Part shown: piece after piece, positions 37,501 through 51,479 of the stretch
Layout: every line of letters starts with the position of its first letter
Position numbering within the stretch: position 1 is the first letter of the stretch
DNA from: Limanda limanda
Lineage: Eukaryota > Chordata > Actinopteri > Pleuronectiformes > Pleuronectidae
Assembly: GCF_963576545.1 (NCBI RefSeq)
Contig: NC_083651.1
Span: forward strand, 16,043,580-16,107,579
Length of the DNA: 64,000 nt
Reading direction: 5' to 3'
Notes under the pieces: generated by a model
What the model was told of the DNA's origin: nothing
The model's input: only the letters and a program-made list of their open reading frames with translations
Databases searched by the model: none
Made by a program: the position numbers and the translations under genes

Positions 37501-38830
37501 AACTAACATAGGATAGTCTAGTAATATATAGTAGCACTAGTCCTGTATACTGTCCTCACCTGATGTCTTTCCTCCTTTACAGATATGCTCTCATATGTCA
37601 GCAGTGTCTGTCCCATAACGGAATGGCAATAAAAGAGGAGTTTGAATACATTGGTAAGACTTTATGAAACACAAATTCTGTTCTATTTAATTTGTACAGC
37701 AGCAAACCACAGCATGCATTATCTTGAGGCTCGTAGTAAGGTTTTCATTATGCAGTTCCCACAATGAGCAGACACTTTGTGACAGTGGAGAGATTAAAAA
37801 AGAAAAAGGAACTGAGGATATGCGGCCATCTGCCTCGACCGGTTTGTTTGAGAGGAGAGAAATTGAGGAGAGCCAAGAAATCACTGTCAGTCTCAATCTA
37901 ACACTGTGCACTGTAGCATTTGGCAGTGTAGTATATCATGTGGTCTTAAATGCCTCTGCCACGACCGACCCCTGTAAGCAAAACGGCTGAAGATTGAATA
38001 TGCAAACCAGTCCTACCCATCAATTTGAAACGTTTATGCATCTCCGGCATGTTTTGTCATTGGTTCATCTTCATGTATATTTATCCATGTCTGTGTGAGA
38101 GTCTATTAGTGAGGTGACATTAACTATATGTCTTGTGTTATTCTCGTTGTTGTTTCAGCGTTCCGTTGTGCATATTGTTATTTTTTGAACCCTGCGAATA
38201 AGACCAGGCCTCAGGCGCCCAGTCTGCCCGTGGTCCCCGGCGAACTCAAGATGTCGTCTGAGGCGTCCTTCCATTCGTCTGAAGCTGATGTAGACGACGA
38301 GCAGTCTAGCATAGGTAATAATGACACTCAAGCATAAACTTTATTATATATAACTATAAATAAATCCAAAATACAGATATGTAGAACTTGAATTAAGTGA
38401 AATATAAACATACAAGCTCTATTTTTCTGCATTGTTTATTCTGTAAAATATTTTTTTTCATTTAAATACTGACACTGATATGTGTGCGAAAGGCTCATAT
38501 CAGCCAATCTGTAAATTTATCACACTTTATTAATTAGAAATTCAGATTCTTATTGTACACATATTCAGTAGAATTTCTTTTCTTTTCCTTCTTTCTTTTT
38601 TGAGTCTTGTTTTCAGCATCTACACATCTAAACTGAAATGTTGTCTGTCATTATCAGGGAAATCCAAGCTTGCTGATGCATCTGCTGAACCAGATGCCGA
38701 AGAGCCAGAAACGCAAACAACCGCAGAGTCCCATCCTACGTCAGACGAGCAAAGCCCCCCAGAGTCACAAGACTTGCCCTCTGAGAAATCTGACGGAGAG
38801 CAGGACGTGTCTGCCATGGAAGTGGAATAA
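31586..38830 (+). CDS. lnpk: Lunapark, ER junction protein (complete, 12 coding exons)
   Basis: Integral ER membrane protein that stabilises three-way junctions of the tubular ER network. Coding exons: 31586-31612, 31964-32005, 34096-34283, 34366-34424, 34511-34551, 35527-35610, 35698-35749, 35844-36065, 37040-37145, 37583-37653, 38159-38314, 38658-38830. All phases match and sum to 406 aa plus stop; every intron is GT-AG, though the first donor (AGG|GTTCGT) is weak. The N-terminus MGAMVSRWRAKPSTVELLEGIDK keeps Gly2, the N-myristoylation residue of the family. Two membrane segments lie at about 48-66 and 74-90, joined by a short loop, with a charged helical or coiled-coil stretch at about 103-147. 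A Pro-rich linker spans about 165-255. The lunapark zinc finger is at 279-304 (CQQC...CAYC), followed by LNPANKTRPQAP and an acidic C-terminal tail. Length is close to vertebrate orthologues. Same strand as evx2. Confidence 0.97.
32006..34095 (+). other. lnpk intron 2
   Basis: 2.1-kb intron between coding exons 2 and 3, AT-rich, with no repeat family or extra exon recognised. Short open frames on both strands are unsupported. Confidence 0.7.
34552..35526 (+). other. lnpk intron 5
   Basis: Non-coding, about 1 kb, AT-rich, with an (AT)n-like stretch near 34718. Nothing further seen. Introns 3 and 4 just before it are very short (82 and 86 bp). Confidence 0.7.
36066..37039 (+). other. lnpk intron 8
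   Basis: About 1 kb between the proline-rich-linker exon and the exon beginning GMHPPGPPLARP. No repeat or additional exon recognised. Confidence 0.7.
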
Positions 38831-39600
38831 AACAGCGGAGAAGTGATTTCATTACACGTAACGCTGCAGTTTAGTTTTTTGTTCGAAGAAACGTGATGAG
38901 TTTAAGAAATTGCCGTAAGTTGGAATATCACGGTAACAAGCTAGCAGCTGATACAATTTTCAACTTACTGTACACAGTGTCCCTCCTTTTGAGAATAGTC
39001 TTTTATGGCTGTTATTATTGAAATGTAAAAACGTGTAGCACCAGCATTTGGTAGCAGATGCCAAACAACCCGTGTTCCTAGTAGTATGCAGCCCAATGAG
39101 GATGGTGGTAAAATATTATTTGTTTTTTATGTTGCGTTGGAAAAGTCTTTCTTATTCCATATTTTATTTGTTTTTGACTGAATTCTTGCATTTTGCTTTC
39201 TTGGTTTACAGAAAACAAAGCGTTTTGTCGGGAAATACATTTTTATTTATGGGGAATATTTATAAATATTTTCTACACTTCAGTGCCTTTCATGACCATG
39301 TGGACGGGAGTTACTCTGTAGCACGGTGGCGCTAATGAATTGTTTACACATCCATGGTACCATAATAGGAAAGCACATGCAATATGTATTTATTTCTAAA
39401 AGGAAGAGATTTATGTCGGTACTGTGCACCTGCTTTAAGTGCCTTTTTACATGTCAAGTCTCCGTCTCAGTATTGTCGATAAGACATATTTACCTATAGA
39501 CAATAATACAAATGTAAGTGTTTTCAGTCTTTAAAGACAGTATCTGTTTGCTGAATGTCTGCGTTTTCTGACCTGTATAAATAATGGTAAATAAATATTT
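38831..39600 (+). other. lnpk 3' UTR with polyadenylation signal
   Basis: Runs from the stop to AATAAA at 39590-39595, which is followed by a TGTGCTCAGG-type GT-rich stretch fitting a cleavage site near 39610-39620. That gives a 3' UTR of about 780 bases. Open frames inside it are non-coding. Confidence 0.6.
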
Positions 39601-39664
39601 TTGAACATCTGTACACGTGTGCTCAGGATCATAACACCCCCCCCCCTTTATAAGACCATATTTA

Positions 39665-40190
39665 AATTAACTAGATCTGGATTTTTATTTGGATCTGCAC
39701 CAAATTGCAAACACTTATAAATATCAGTCCCCTAAACATATCTTTTTATTGTAAGATCTCCACAACATTTCAGGGAAATGAGCTCAGTGTTAATCTGTTA
39801 TCCTGCTAACAAACAAACAGACTGAGGTGAAATCAGTCTCAAGGCAGAATTAACTACAATGGGACTCCGTAATGTGCATACCTCTGCTATACAATCAAGC
39901 TCCACCAAATTGTACACACTCAAATATATCAGTCCCCTAAACATGCCAAGTTTTTGTAATAAAAATCAATGAGTTATTCCCTGGTGAAAAGTCAAAAAAT
40001 CTCAAAATGTTCAAGAAAGTGCGAAAAAATTCTCCTGGAAATGCCCCTCAGCTTGGATTGCATTAAAGTTTATTGGGTTCCATCCTGGCCCATCCCTCCA
40101 AGTGTGGTGGAAATCTATTCTGTAGTTTTTGCAAACTGACAAGGGTGAAACACAACCTTCTCGGCAGAGCCACAGGCCACAATAAATAAA
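39665..40190 (+). repeat. Dispersed repeat, copy A, with internal duplication
   Basis: Just past lnpk. A CACCAAATTG..ACAC stretch followed by ATATCAGTCCCCTAAACAT occurs twice inside it (about 39698-39740 and 39903-39945). The 3' half (CCTGGCCCATCCCTCC, GTGGTGGAAATC, GTAGTTTTTGCAAACTGAC, GGGTGAAACACAACCTTCT) matches copies at 45515-45640 and 56655-56895. The family is abundant in fish genomes from memory; its name is uncertain. Confidence 0.65.
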
Positions 40191-40217
40191 CATTTCAGCC
40201 GCCATGCTAACAACATG

Positions 40218-40560
40218 TATCCCTGTTACCTGTGTGTTTTAAATTGGCGGCCCTCTTCTCTCCTGCTCCTCACCGAGGATCATATTTAAACGGTCCATTT
40301 TCATTAGCAGGCCAATCTTAGCTTGTGATCATTTTATTTTCGCTCATTGATCATTTCAGACAGTGCACGATAATGGTGCTGACGCAGAGCCTGGCCGGTC
40401 TTGATTGCTTGACCCTCTTCATTTGCAACAAGAAAGTCATTGCAGATACACGGCCGCCCCTTGCCATCTCGTAACCCTTCTCCCCTGAAGATACACCGTA
40501 AACCATCGGTGAGGTCAACGCCCCACATCGTCTATGGCTCTTGATAATGTATGTTTACAG
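40218..40560. promoter_or_regulatory. Candidate conserved non-coding element downstream of lnpk
   Basis: Non-repetitive, balanced composition directly after the repeat, with TTTCATTAGCAGGCC, GATCATTTTATTTTCGC and GCTCATTGATCATTTC containing homeodomain-like cores. A 64-codon minus frame (40334-40528) has no recognisable domain. Position fits the global-control side of the HoxD landscape; function is inference. Confidence 0.35.
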
Positions 40561-41289
40561 AGACGTGACCTCCCGGGCCTTGTAATGCATCAATGTGACA
40601 TCGACAGTAACGCCTGATTCCACCGCATGCTGTTTGAGGTTGACCTCTGACAAGAGCCGAACAGGGAGAAAAAAATGGGACATCAATAGGACAATGTTTG
40701 GATGTTTTCACACCATTGGGAGGTGGCTCAGTATACATAGGCTGCCCATATGTGCATCATCATAAGTAATACATCACAGGCACATCTCGCTGCTGTGTGG
40801 TTTGAAAATGTATGTTTGAGTAATATTTCTGATTCCACGGCACTGAATCATTTCTTGACAGTTTGTGCTTTATAGTCGGTAGAATTATTATTTGTGTGCA
40901 AGTTTTCAACTCTGTAACATTTCGTTTTTTTTTTGTTTGGCTCTTTTCTCTATATACAATGCTCCAAGAACTTCAGACAGATGGAGAGATCACACAGATT
41001 TGTAGGTTGCCCATAAACCCAAAAAAGTATAAATTGTGTTCTCGCCTTTAGTTAAAAAGCTTTTACTCTGGGACAAGCTTTTGTGTGGTGAGATAATGTT
41101 TTACACAGTTGGAAAACAGAAGGCTTATTCAGGCACAATCAATATTTTGGATGGCCCTTCAACTCTCCCATCAGGGTGTTTATACTGTAGTCATCATAGT
41201 CTGCACCTAATTGACCGTCGCCTCAACCTATTACTGCACAAACGATCCAGAGAAATGCTGTTTACATAATGTGAAAACAAAAGGTTTTC

Positions 41290-42640
41290 TTGTCCAATTG
41301 TCCAAACACTCCGAGGGTGACATCTGGATTGCTATCATGGAAACACTAATTGATTTTCAAGGATAACAAATGACACACACAGCCCCCGTGCCAAGGTAAT
41401 TTTGAGCAAGCGAGGAAAATGTACAGTGGGGCTGTCCCAAGGTTCATAGTTCTTCTCGCACTCATCTCTCACATGTGCATTGGAGGCCCCTTGACTTAAA
41501 TTTATACTGATCTTTTATTTATACCCAGAAAAAATGGCAGATAAGAAACATAAGTGTTCTTGATATTGTGTTTTGTCATATCTCGCAGCCAAAGATTGAA
41601 ATCCTGCGAAACAATTTTCTGAAGAAATGAAAGAGCGTGCCCTCCTGAACCCCGGAGGAAAATAACCCCGCGGTGCGAGGCGGAATATGAAACAGAGGCG
41701 CGGAATAAGTAAAATAGACAAGTGCACCAGGCTTGTCACTTTTCCATTTGCTGCCCCCGAGTGCGAGCACTTCAGAATTCTCCTCATCTCGGCAAAGACC
41801 TTCATCGTTATGCTCTATCTACTGTACTGAATACGAAAAAAGTACCATATCAGACACACTGTAGGTAATAAAGAAGAGGGGTTTTAAAGATTTGCCATAT
41901 TTCTGTCAATCATGGAGCTCGACGCAACAGGACGAACAACAAAGTCATAAAGCATACAGCATAAGCCATTGTGCATTGGAGACGATGTGGAAAATGCTGA
42001 GATGAGTGTCACAGAAGCAGTTAACATGGTGGTGATATTAGACATCCCCACTGCTTCTTGACAACAGCATCATTACACAGTAATAAGAGCACAATCTTCT
42101 TCAGAGAAGCATTAAAATCAAATTAGATTATACAAGAGCTTGGCTTGATGAGCTGCGAGGGGCGATGGTTCCCGAGCATTCAGCGGATCTCCGGCTATTA
42201 CTGTAAAACTCCTCAGCTGTTTGGACTCCAATTGCCACTTGACAAAGTTGAGCGGCTACGAAACAAAAGGTCATCAGCTTCCGAGAAATTAGTTTTCAAA
42301 ATTCAAGTCATTTGAAACCTACGCACACCCAGATGGATGGGCCCCTCCGTTTAATTCTTTTTTCACCCCCACGCTCTCTCTGTCAAATCACAAAATGAAT
42401 GCTGCTGAATGCATGATGCCGGCAATAAACCACTGCGCCGTAGTTTATACCAGAGTGACATTCAGGGATCAGGGAGCATTGTCATTCTCTGTCCTTTCCT
42501 GAACTCATTACACCGCAAGTGTGGCGACATCTGCTTGAGCACAACACAGTTAGACCATTATTAGTGCAAACCCCTGCTGCACCTTGATGATACGCCGACG
42601 AACAAGTGCAGATGCATTTAGAAAAACATCTTGAAAACAT
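41290..42640. promoter_or_regulatory. Candidate regulatory block in the lnpk-distal desert
   Basis: About 1.3 kb with little simple sequence and many homeodomain cores (AACACTAATTGATTTTC near 41341, GAAATTAGTTTTC near 42284). The base composition is smoother than the surrounding desert. No exon is recognised. Needs cross-species alignment to confirm. Confidence 0.35.
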
Positions 42641-45514
42641 CTATTTCATCACAATATAAAAAAATAGCCTCACTTAAAATTGAGGTACTTGCATATTCTG
42701 CTTTAGAATTTATTTTGGCTCTTTGTGCTTTTAATGTCCCCTTGCATGCATAATTTTAGTGCTTGACAATTGATATATTGATTAATTTTATATAGTGTTC
42801 GGATGGAACATGCCCTAGGAATCAATAACATAAAAACAAGTCCTGTCATAGGCAGCATAATAATTCAATTACAGGGCAGGCTCGTGGCCATAAAAGACGA
42901 CACTTTCCCTCTGTTTTCTCGCCGTTTAAGTGGACGATGTACAAGAAAAACGCCAAAAACCAGAAAAGAAGAACAGAGGGAGGACAGACGAGAAGAAATG
43001 AAAAGCCGAGACAACAAACCCCTGCCACTACCTCATGCGGAAATCATACAAAGCATCCTGCAGGCAGCAGGTTCATTTTATAGCTTCATCTATTACGACA
43101 CTGTCATTGTTAATTGTGTTCTTTTTACCTCTGCAGGATTCTCCAAATTGGTCCTATCGAATGTGACAGGAGGAAGAGCATTAAGCATCTGACAAGATGA
43201 TATCTAAGTTCAATTTCCTACTCCTCACCTGATTTATACCTGCAGCAGATCATTTTCCTTTCTGTCATAAAGACCTCTATAAATCAGTGGTGCTTATGGA
43301 AGCACTACAGAACAGGGTCCCTGGATTTGTATCCCCTGTGTTTGCTATTAGGAAGCCATTACAGCCACATTTTCCTCCTTCAAACAAAAATGATCAAATC
43401 TAATACTGGCAAGATTAGAGAGATAAAGAGAGAAAGCGCCGACAGAGCTGTTCAACACAGTCCCCCTATCTAAACAATATGCTCCAAACTCAATAAAAAA
43501 CGGGGCTTTTTGCTGGTGACACCATTATCCATCTGTTTGGACAAAATTGCTGTATCATGGTATAAATCTGCGATACAAGTGACATATCCGCTAAAATAAA
43601 AGGGAACATTAACTGCTCTATCTTCTAGAGGCCATGGGACTAGCTGGCTATAAGCTCAGTCAAGTGTGATGGCAGTTATACTGTGTTTTACTAGACTGCA
43701 GACAATTATACTTTGCTCCTCTCCCCTAAGAAGACAAACTGCCACGGCTTCAGCTGAAATGATTTCAAATAGATTTTCCAAAATGTCTGTTGCCAGATTG
43801 CTTCCATACATTATTTCACTTAAATGGAGGGAAAAAAAGAAGGAGCAAATCCACAAATCAATCACAACAGCCCACTTTACCAGATGGAAAGACGAGAGCT
43901 TTCGGTGTGTGTGCGCGTGTGCATGTGTGTGTTGAAGACCTGCAGAAGGACAGTTATAGGATGTGCACGGTCCTGTCTCTGGTATGTGTCTCACTCATCT
44001 TGAGGATGACATAGAGGATCTGCTGTCGCTGGTGACCTGGCACTGCTGTAAGAGGAGAATAATGTATAATGAACTGACCCACTGACTTCTGACTAGTTCA
44101 ACAACCAGTTCATTCAGCTCTTAATTAATCTTCTAAGAGGAGAGGGAAATACACCTGTTTTACATTGATCTGTGACACAAGAATAAGATGAGATGAGATA
44201 AGAATAGTTGAGATTATATAAAATAAGATGAGATAAGATGAGATGAGATTTTCACATTCACTGACTAATGCAACATCTATCTCAACACTTATTCAAACGC
44301 AGCTTACTTTACTTAAATAGTGCATCTAACAGCAAATGTGGTGTTGTCATATTTTACTTCTGCTCCACCTCTAATCCAGTTTTATTTACTTTATTTACAT
44401 ACAAAACATTTAAGGAGCCTCTAAAATATAATACATTGTTGTATTGTAGACAGTAGAATAGTGGTATGGCCCATAGTACCCAGTAGTCAATTACAACTGA
44501 CCTGAACTGAGTTGATTAATGAATACAAAAACATTTATTGTACTTTACAATCATGATTCCAACTTCTTTGTATGGACATTTGTGTTTGTTTCCTTTTATT
44601 AGCTGAATAAGGTTTTATTATTTTCTAATAACTGTGAGGTTTGGCCTCTTGAATATAAAAATGGTCCTTGGGAATCTGCATGGAGACAAATGATTCAACG
44701 TTTTTGATCAGCCAATGGGAATTCTTATTTTCAGTCAGCTCTTCATCCAATCAGGCGACACAGAGGCTGCAGAGTACCACAGCTAATGAGGCTAACATCT
44801 GGAAAAGTTAGCAGCTAGCTGTTTAGCCCTGTTTAAATTATTAACCGCTTTCACACCATTAACAATCTTTTCAAAGCTGACAGATAAATCAGTGGCGCTG
44901 ATAAGAAGAGAGAGGAATTCACTCTGGAGGAAAATGACGGTTCCATTTAAGCTAGCAAGAAAAATGCTAACGCTAGCTACCTGAGCAGGTGGGATGATGC
45001 AGTGCTTTTCACCCGGGCCGGAAGTGACTCCACTGGTAAGTGAATGCTGACTCACCTGAAGCTGCCATTACTGTAGCTGGATGTGTCCTTTACACTGACC
45101 ATTTGAAATGATATAGGAGCAGCTGAAAGCCACAGCACTGCGTCACAGGTCCAACTCCACCTCTGAAGCCATTACCACACTGTTAACCACAAGCTGAGGA
45201 GGTAAACTCTGTTTTCTCACTGCTATCGTGTGTCTGTTGCTTACGTGTTCAACATGGGTTGATGCTATCCATGCACATAGCGGCACTGTAAACATTGTAT
45301 ATGCAGGCCATAGACTGTACATGTTTCTGACAGTTATTTATTCAGGATGAAAACATGCAGCTCCTCATTCACTACAGTGAGACCAAATGCATGCAACCAT
45401 TCCCAGTGTGTACAATGCTACTGTATATAACCTCATTTTAAATCCACCCATGGGTTTATGATTAAGTCTCAGTTATTCGACTGGTATTTAGCAGCTTTAC
45501 ACAAAGTCTACTGG
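42641..45514. other. Gene desert segment
   Basis: No gene recognised. The 129-codon open frame at 42803-43192 is low complexity and basic, with no domain, and is probably chance. Simple repeats occur near 43903-43933 (GT/GC) and 44185-44250. A GCTAGC/GCTAAC-rich stretch at about 44760-45010 looks repeat-derived. Confidence 0.5.
44185..44250. repeat. GATGA/GATAA pentanucleotide microsatellite
   Basis: Repeated GATGA, GATAA and AGATG units with a short interruption around 44205-44220. Confidence 0.85.
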
Positions 45515-45640
45515 GCTGAGTACTACGAAACTTGGTGGAAGAATGCCCTATTGGTCAGGGGAGAACCCATTACCATATAGTGCGGATCTCGATCAGATAG
45601 CGGAAGCATTAATTTGTTGTCACCTTCTTTAATATTTTAG
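45515..45640 (-). repeat. Dispersed repeat, copy B (reverse orientation)
   Basis: CGAAACTTGGTGGAAGAATG, GGTCAGGGGAGAACCCATTA and GTGCGGATCTCGATCAG are the reverse complement of the layout in copies A and C (GGATC, then GGGTTC, then GGCCCAT, then CCACC). Confidence 0.6.
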
Positions 45641-48600
45641 GTTTTCCCCAAATTTCCCCAGTTATAATTCATGGAAAAGAAAATCAGGCATATTTACGGG
45701 ACTGATATTTATATGTGTGTGTACATTTTTTTGCGGCTTGATTGATTTCAAGGGAATATTAAGAAAATAAAAAAGCAGATGCTCATGTGATATCACAGTT
45801 CTTCAATTAAAGAAATAAAAAACTCAACAATAGAGTCGTTTTCCAAATTTAATATTGGTTGTGCTGTTCCTTTGGTTTTTGTTGTCACACATATATTTCA
45901 AAGTTAGCCCTAAATTTAACAAGTAATATATTTATGAAATGTAAGCTTTATAGCACTGCAGACTCCACAGAACATTCTGGTATGGGCTCCTGTCCCCAGT
46001 GACCATGAAGAAAATGCATGTGTAAAGGAAAAAAATGAAAATGAAAAAACAATCCCCAGAGGAGATGCTGTGTGTTCAGCTTTATGTGTGCTGCTGTTCT
46101 ATTAACTACAGACAAGAAATTATATGTGGGCAAACCAATGTGACATCTTCCAAATCTTCAATGCACACGACGGAATCTTCTGTCTCATATCTGAAAAGAA
46201 ACATTTCAAATGGGCATATGTCTAAATCTCAAAGACATGTGTTGTGACACAAGCCGTACAACACATGGGCACACACCATGCACTCAAAACCAGTGAGTTT
46301 ATACCTAATTAAAAGATATGCACGAACCCTGTTGTGTCTTTCAGCCCATAAGGAAACAGTTGTTCCCATTATGACACTGCTGCAATTCAGCATTATAGTC
46401 ATGCACATTTATTATGTTTGCTCTGGAAAGCTCAAACAACCATGCATGACTCAATCTGTCTCTGTTTTGTGCAGATGTGTGAGATGAATACATGCGAAAA
46501 CAAACTGCCACAATTGTGCAAAAGAATTTGTGCTGAATTGATACAACAGATAAATTAAAGCGCTGCTGTGCTGATCTACATTTTTCTAAATGAAAGAATT
46601 ATTGCCTCTCATGCTTCTTTATCATCATTTTGAATTTCTATGAGTTCCGTCCATGATGTGTCTATTTCATTGCAATGTCTGAATTAAGTTGTACAATAAT
46701 CTTCCTTAATTTTAGCCAATCTGTGTTTGACCCGTGGTTATCGCCAAGCTACTGTAACTGAAATGAGCCCTGAAAACAATTAGTTTAACACAGCACCATT
46801 ACAATAATGTGGAGATGTAATGCTGTGTATAAATTAGACAAAACTGCAGTGATGGAGCATATATCTAATGGTTTGTTTATTGGATTTATTGCAGTGAGAA
46901 ATTTAATAATAGCCATTAACAATATCATCGAATGGTCATAAATAATCCGGAAATGACAGAACACTTGTATTGTTTTCTGTGTACATACAACTAATACTAC
47001 TCCACAGTTACAAAATATTTATTTTACACTTGCGTCCATTCCTTAATTTAGTTTATTATAATTACACATGTTTTAATATCTTATTATATATTTTTGTCAT
47101 TCAATAATAGTCATTTCAGTTGACTCACTCTCTGCAAAACCCTCCTTAATGTTTTCGACTTCTGAATGTTTTCTTACCGACAAGCTTTTGTATTATTATG
47201 CCTCTATTTCCATCAGCATTTGCATATCTGACTTTTATTGTGTGACCTTGTTTTAAGACACTGTTAAAAAAGTTAACAAAACAATAAGTCTCCAAGTTTA
47301 AATATCATTATTTTAAACCAAAAAATCAATAATATGTTTTCTTTTTAATATGGAATTGCATAGATGAATAGTACTGGATGACATGCAGTGATACAAATAT
47401 TAATCTTTTGAGCTGGCAAAATGGTTGTACTCTTTTTGTCATTTAAAATTAGGCATTAAGCGACTGTCATAGATAATGAATGTACAGGAAAAGTAATTGA
47501 TAAACAAAAATGGCCAACCCTGGAGCTTGACTTTAAAAATAATGAACAAAAAACTAAATGCAAAGTCAGTATTACTATTTAAAAGGTATGATGATCTTTG
47601 TCCTTTTTCTCACCCTGATGGCAACAAATGATTTAAATTTTTGTTATAGACTGTTCGCGAATCACTTTAAGATTAGGTTTGGTAAACATGTGGACAAGAT
47701 CAGCAAAAAGAAATGCTCAAGAATATACAAGTATGATGGTGAAAACTAAAGCTTACAAAGAGTTAAAAAGAAAGGAAAGCAAGTCTGGTTACAAGAACGC
47801 AAATGTAGCGATTATAATTTTAGTAAAGTATAATAATAGTGTACATTTTAATGTACATTTGTTAATATATACTGCAAGGCTTAATATATTATTGTTCAGA
47901 AACAATAATTGGTAATTTTCAAACAAATTCATATATCTGAGAATGGCCTTAAATTCAGCAGCAGTGAATCCATCCTTTAGACAAAAAAGACATGAAATTG
48001 TACATTAAAGTAACATAGTTGCTATATATATATTACATTAGACTAAAAATGCATCCTTGAAAAAACGTCTGTCAGGAGAGAGGGTGGCAGCACAGTGTCA
48101 AATGACAGTTCAAAGCAGCATTTAACAAAACTTAATCCAGTTTTCCCGTGTTTATTACATCAACAACATTTTGACAGCCCCCAGACAACATTCATGAACG
48201 TAATTATCTAAATAAAGCCGAGGTGTGAAAACAATCCAGTGCCTCTTCTTTGTGGACATTAGCCTGTTGGCACTGCTGTGCTGTGACTGTGAGCCAGATA
48301 GTCCTTTACAGGGATATTCCCTGTTGCCAACCATAATTAATTGCTTTACAGTCTTCGAGGCCATAATGCTCATCAGTTATTAATTAGAAATTCATTTCAC
48401 TGAATAAATAATGCTCATGATTGATGATGAAACTTGTAATTAGGTTCTTGGAGTAATGCACAGGGGAGAAAGCCTTTACACTTGAATCCAGGCTATTAAA
48501 TACTGCTCTTTAAAGGGACCACTATACCTCTTGTCATAAAGCTAGGCTGCCACAGTAGCATCTGGAGGCAGGGAGCACAATCATAAGTTGTAATTCACAG

Positions 48601-51479
48601 ACTGTAGGTTATGTTAGGCTACTTGCTTCAACAACAAGTCATGATCCTTCATGCTACCCAACCATTTTGCTCTAGAAAACAAAACCATTCATTCCAAACG
48701 TGTCAGGCAAGAGCAGCAATAACCTGCTATCAAGTTCAAAACAACAGCCTACAGTGTTCTCGCCAAAATTAAAACAGATTTGGGTGGTGTCTGAGAAAAA
48801 TCCCTTGGGTCTTTCCAGGTGTCATATAGCCTACAGTCCTTTTAAATGACGAGAGAGAACTGTGAAAACTCAAGCCATCTATGGTTCACTATTGATTTTA
48901 CACCGAAGACCCAACCAGTGTTGATAGCCTTTTTGATATATTTTCTTGCAACCACCAGTCCCTTTGGAGTTTTGTGGGAAATAAACCAGTCAATATACAC
49001 CTATTAGGATTTCTTGATCTGAGCCCATAAACCTATGGTGTACAGTGTTTCCGATGCTCATTGCATCATAATAGCAGGGAGACCAAAAGCTATTACTTTT
49101 AGAGGATGAACCATCAAAAATGTAATGTCTTTTTGTAATACTCTAGTTTCAAGCCAATTAACATGACTGACCAGCAGTTGAGTGGAAGGCACACCATGAT
49201 GCCCCCACCCCCCCAACAAAAAACAGCAGCTGATGATGCTGTAGCCTCATCATGTAGGAATATTGTTACTGGTTCCTTTCACCTGTCATCAAGGGTGGGA
49301 GTGAGCAATGGTAACCCACCATTTCTCCTCCCTTTTTGGTAGCTAGTATCTGCCGTATTAGCAATTTATAATGGAGATCAAGAAGTAGTCGGTGGAGAAT
49401 GAAGACAACTGTCTGCACCCATTCCTAATTGGCTTTATGTTCACTTTCTGATAAATGGCTCACAACTACTATAGAGTCCTGTGGATTTTCTTGCCCTAAT
49501 AGGACTCAGTAACTGGATTTACTAACATATAGTGGGTCAAAAAGGACATAGAGAGCAAAAATGTTAATTAATATCAATAATGGCCAATTATTAGTTTGAC
49601 AGAGGGATCTAAGCTAGCTGTGTGCTCTAATGACTCTGAGCTAACTTGAAGGGAAACACTGGCAAATTAGCATAACTGTGTATGCACACTCCATGGAGGT
49701 GCCCAGCAAACATCTGTTATGTTAGAAATTCAAATAGAATTCCTATTAGTAACCCTGGCTGTGGTTGCATAATCAGTCATTCTTCTCTGGCCATTTTGGA
49801 GGCCCTAACAATGCCCCTGTGACTGGTGGAACTCCTCCCTTTGGGCTTTCCAATCAAATTTGGCCCCATGTGGACCAGGTCCAAACAACAGACGAGGCAA
49901 TGTGGACTTCTGAGGAGAGCTTTGTGCTCTGACAGGAGCTCAATCTATCCACCCATGACACATGACCGAAGAAAGAAAAACATTTTTCTTTTAATTTGAA
50001 TACAACAGATACAGAGTTCAGGAATTAATGTTAAAAAAGCTTCTTGACTTGCTGGGACAGAGCTGCTTATTTTGCTGCATCTTTTGTGTCTGTGTATTTG
50101 GAGGCATTGAGCTGTTTGCAAGTCGTGTTTATGCCATTAATTTTACTTCAATACTGAATAAATACATAGTATGAAAGAAGATGGTAAACAGGGATTTATA
50201 TTGAGGTCATCTGAAGGCAGCAGCTCCTTCAGGATATTGAAAACAGAAAATATTCCGCTATGGAATTGATTTTCTATTTGAAGCAAATAATGCTAGTTCT
50301 CTCTACCTTATGGGAATTACTGCTACTACTACAGCTGTATGGATGCTTGTGGGTATCTTGCATTTGTTGTTGAAGGAGCGCTTCCATTTTAATCAATGGC
50401 TGCTGTTACACACAATAGATGCGCCCAAAGACAAGAATCACCAATATCTTGTGTCCATGTATTGCCATAAAATAAAAATGAAATCCTGTTATCCTGTGGA
50501 CATTATTAAGTTATCTTTTGGCTGCTTGGTTTAGCCTAACCTTTTACATTGGTATAGAAATATGATGCGAAGACGATGGTTGATCACTTTCATGGGCTTT
50601 ATTTTCTGTCCACCTCCCCAATCCAGTTCCCTAGCATTCACAACTTGTCTCAAGTACTTGTCACGTCACCCAGTCTTTATTATGGGTCATTTAGTCTGAG
50701 CTCATGCCACTATAGACCACTTGTTTAATAATGTTTTGTCTTTTTCACCCACTTTGGCAACTGCAAAATTACTAGTAATTTCATGTATAAATATTTTATG
50801 CATATTCTTGAGTTTTTCCTATCTAAGCTTAAATTCCCATCCTGCTGAACAAGGGTCAGAAACTTGGGCTCAGTTTAATGTCACTGCATTAATTCTTAAA
50901 GGTAATATCACCCCTTGCTCTCTGTGAAATATTGTGAGTCTGCTGTCATGACTTACAACTCGGTGTGACCTTCTCTGTTATAATCTGAGCATGTAATTCC
51001 CTCTAGTGTAATGTCATGTTTGATCAGGGGAGCTACCTGTGTCCTGAACTCAGCAGTGCACAGTAGGAGGTGTGGCGAGTCAAGTGGACAACCAGAGGTT
51101 CCCCTTAAGGGCAAAATTTACGTTGTCTGCATATTTCACCCTCACTGTGCTCGGCTTCATGGGAGGATTTAATGTATTCAAAATTAATCATTCTGGATCC
51201 ATCACCCGTTATTGTCTGTGTGGCGTTGGCATAATTTGCCTGATGATATGACTGTAATGAGGAGGTGTACACAGGTAATTAAAAGTCCAATTTTAAATCT
51301 TTGGAGGAAAAGTTTTGCAAACTAACATCAGTTGCCATATTTTGAGCATTTAAGTTCACTTATTATTTTGTTATGGCATTGTTTAGTTGAACGCATTCTT
51401 TGCTAAAGCCTTTTTTCAAATTGGAATTAATATCTGCGTCCTGAATGAAGATCTGTTTGTTGATAAACAACAACATATG
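45641..51479. other. Gene desert segment
   Basis: No gene recognised. Dense TAAT/ATTA cores occur in 46500-46960, including TTTATTGG at 46876-46883, and around 48370-48460 (TTATTAATTAGAAATTC, CTTGTAATTAGG). These may be conserved elements. The rest is AT-rich, with a short C-rich run at about 49201-49214. Confidence 0.45.

Noticed and set aside
42803..43192. 129-codon open frame as a possible gene
   Set aside because: Middle part is a basic low-complexity stretch, no domain, no splice context or neighbours supporting it; probably chance.
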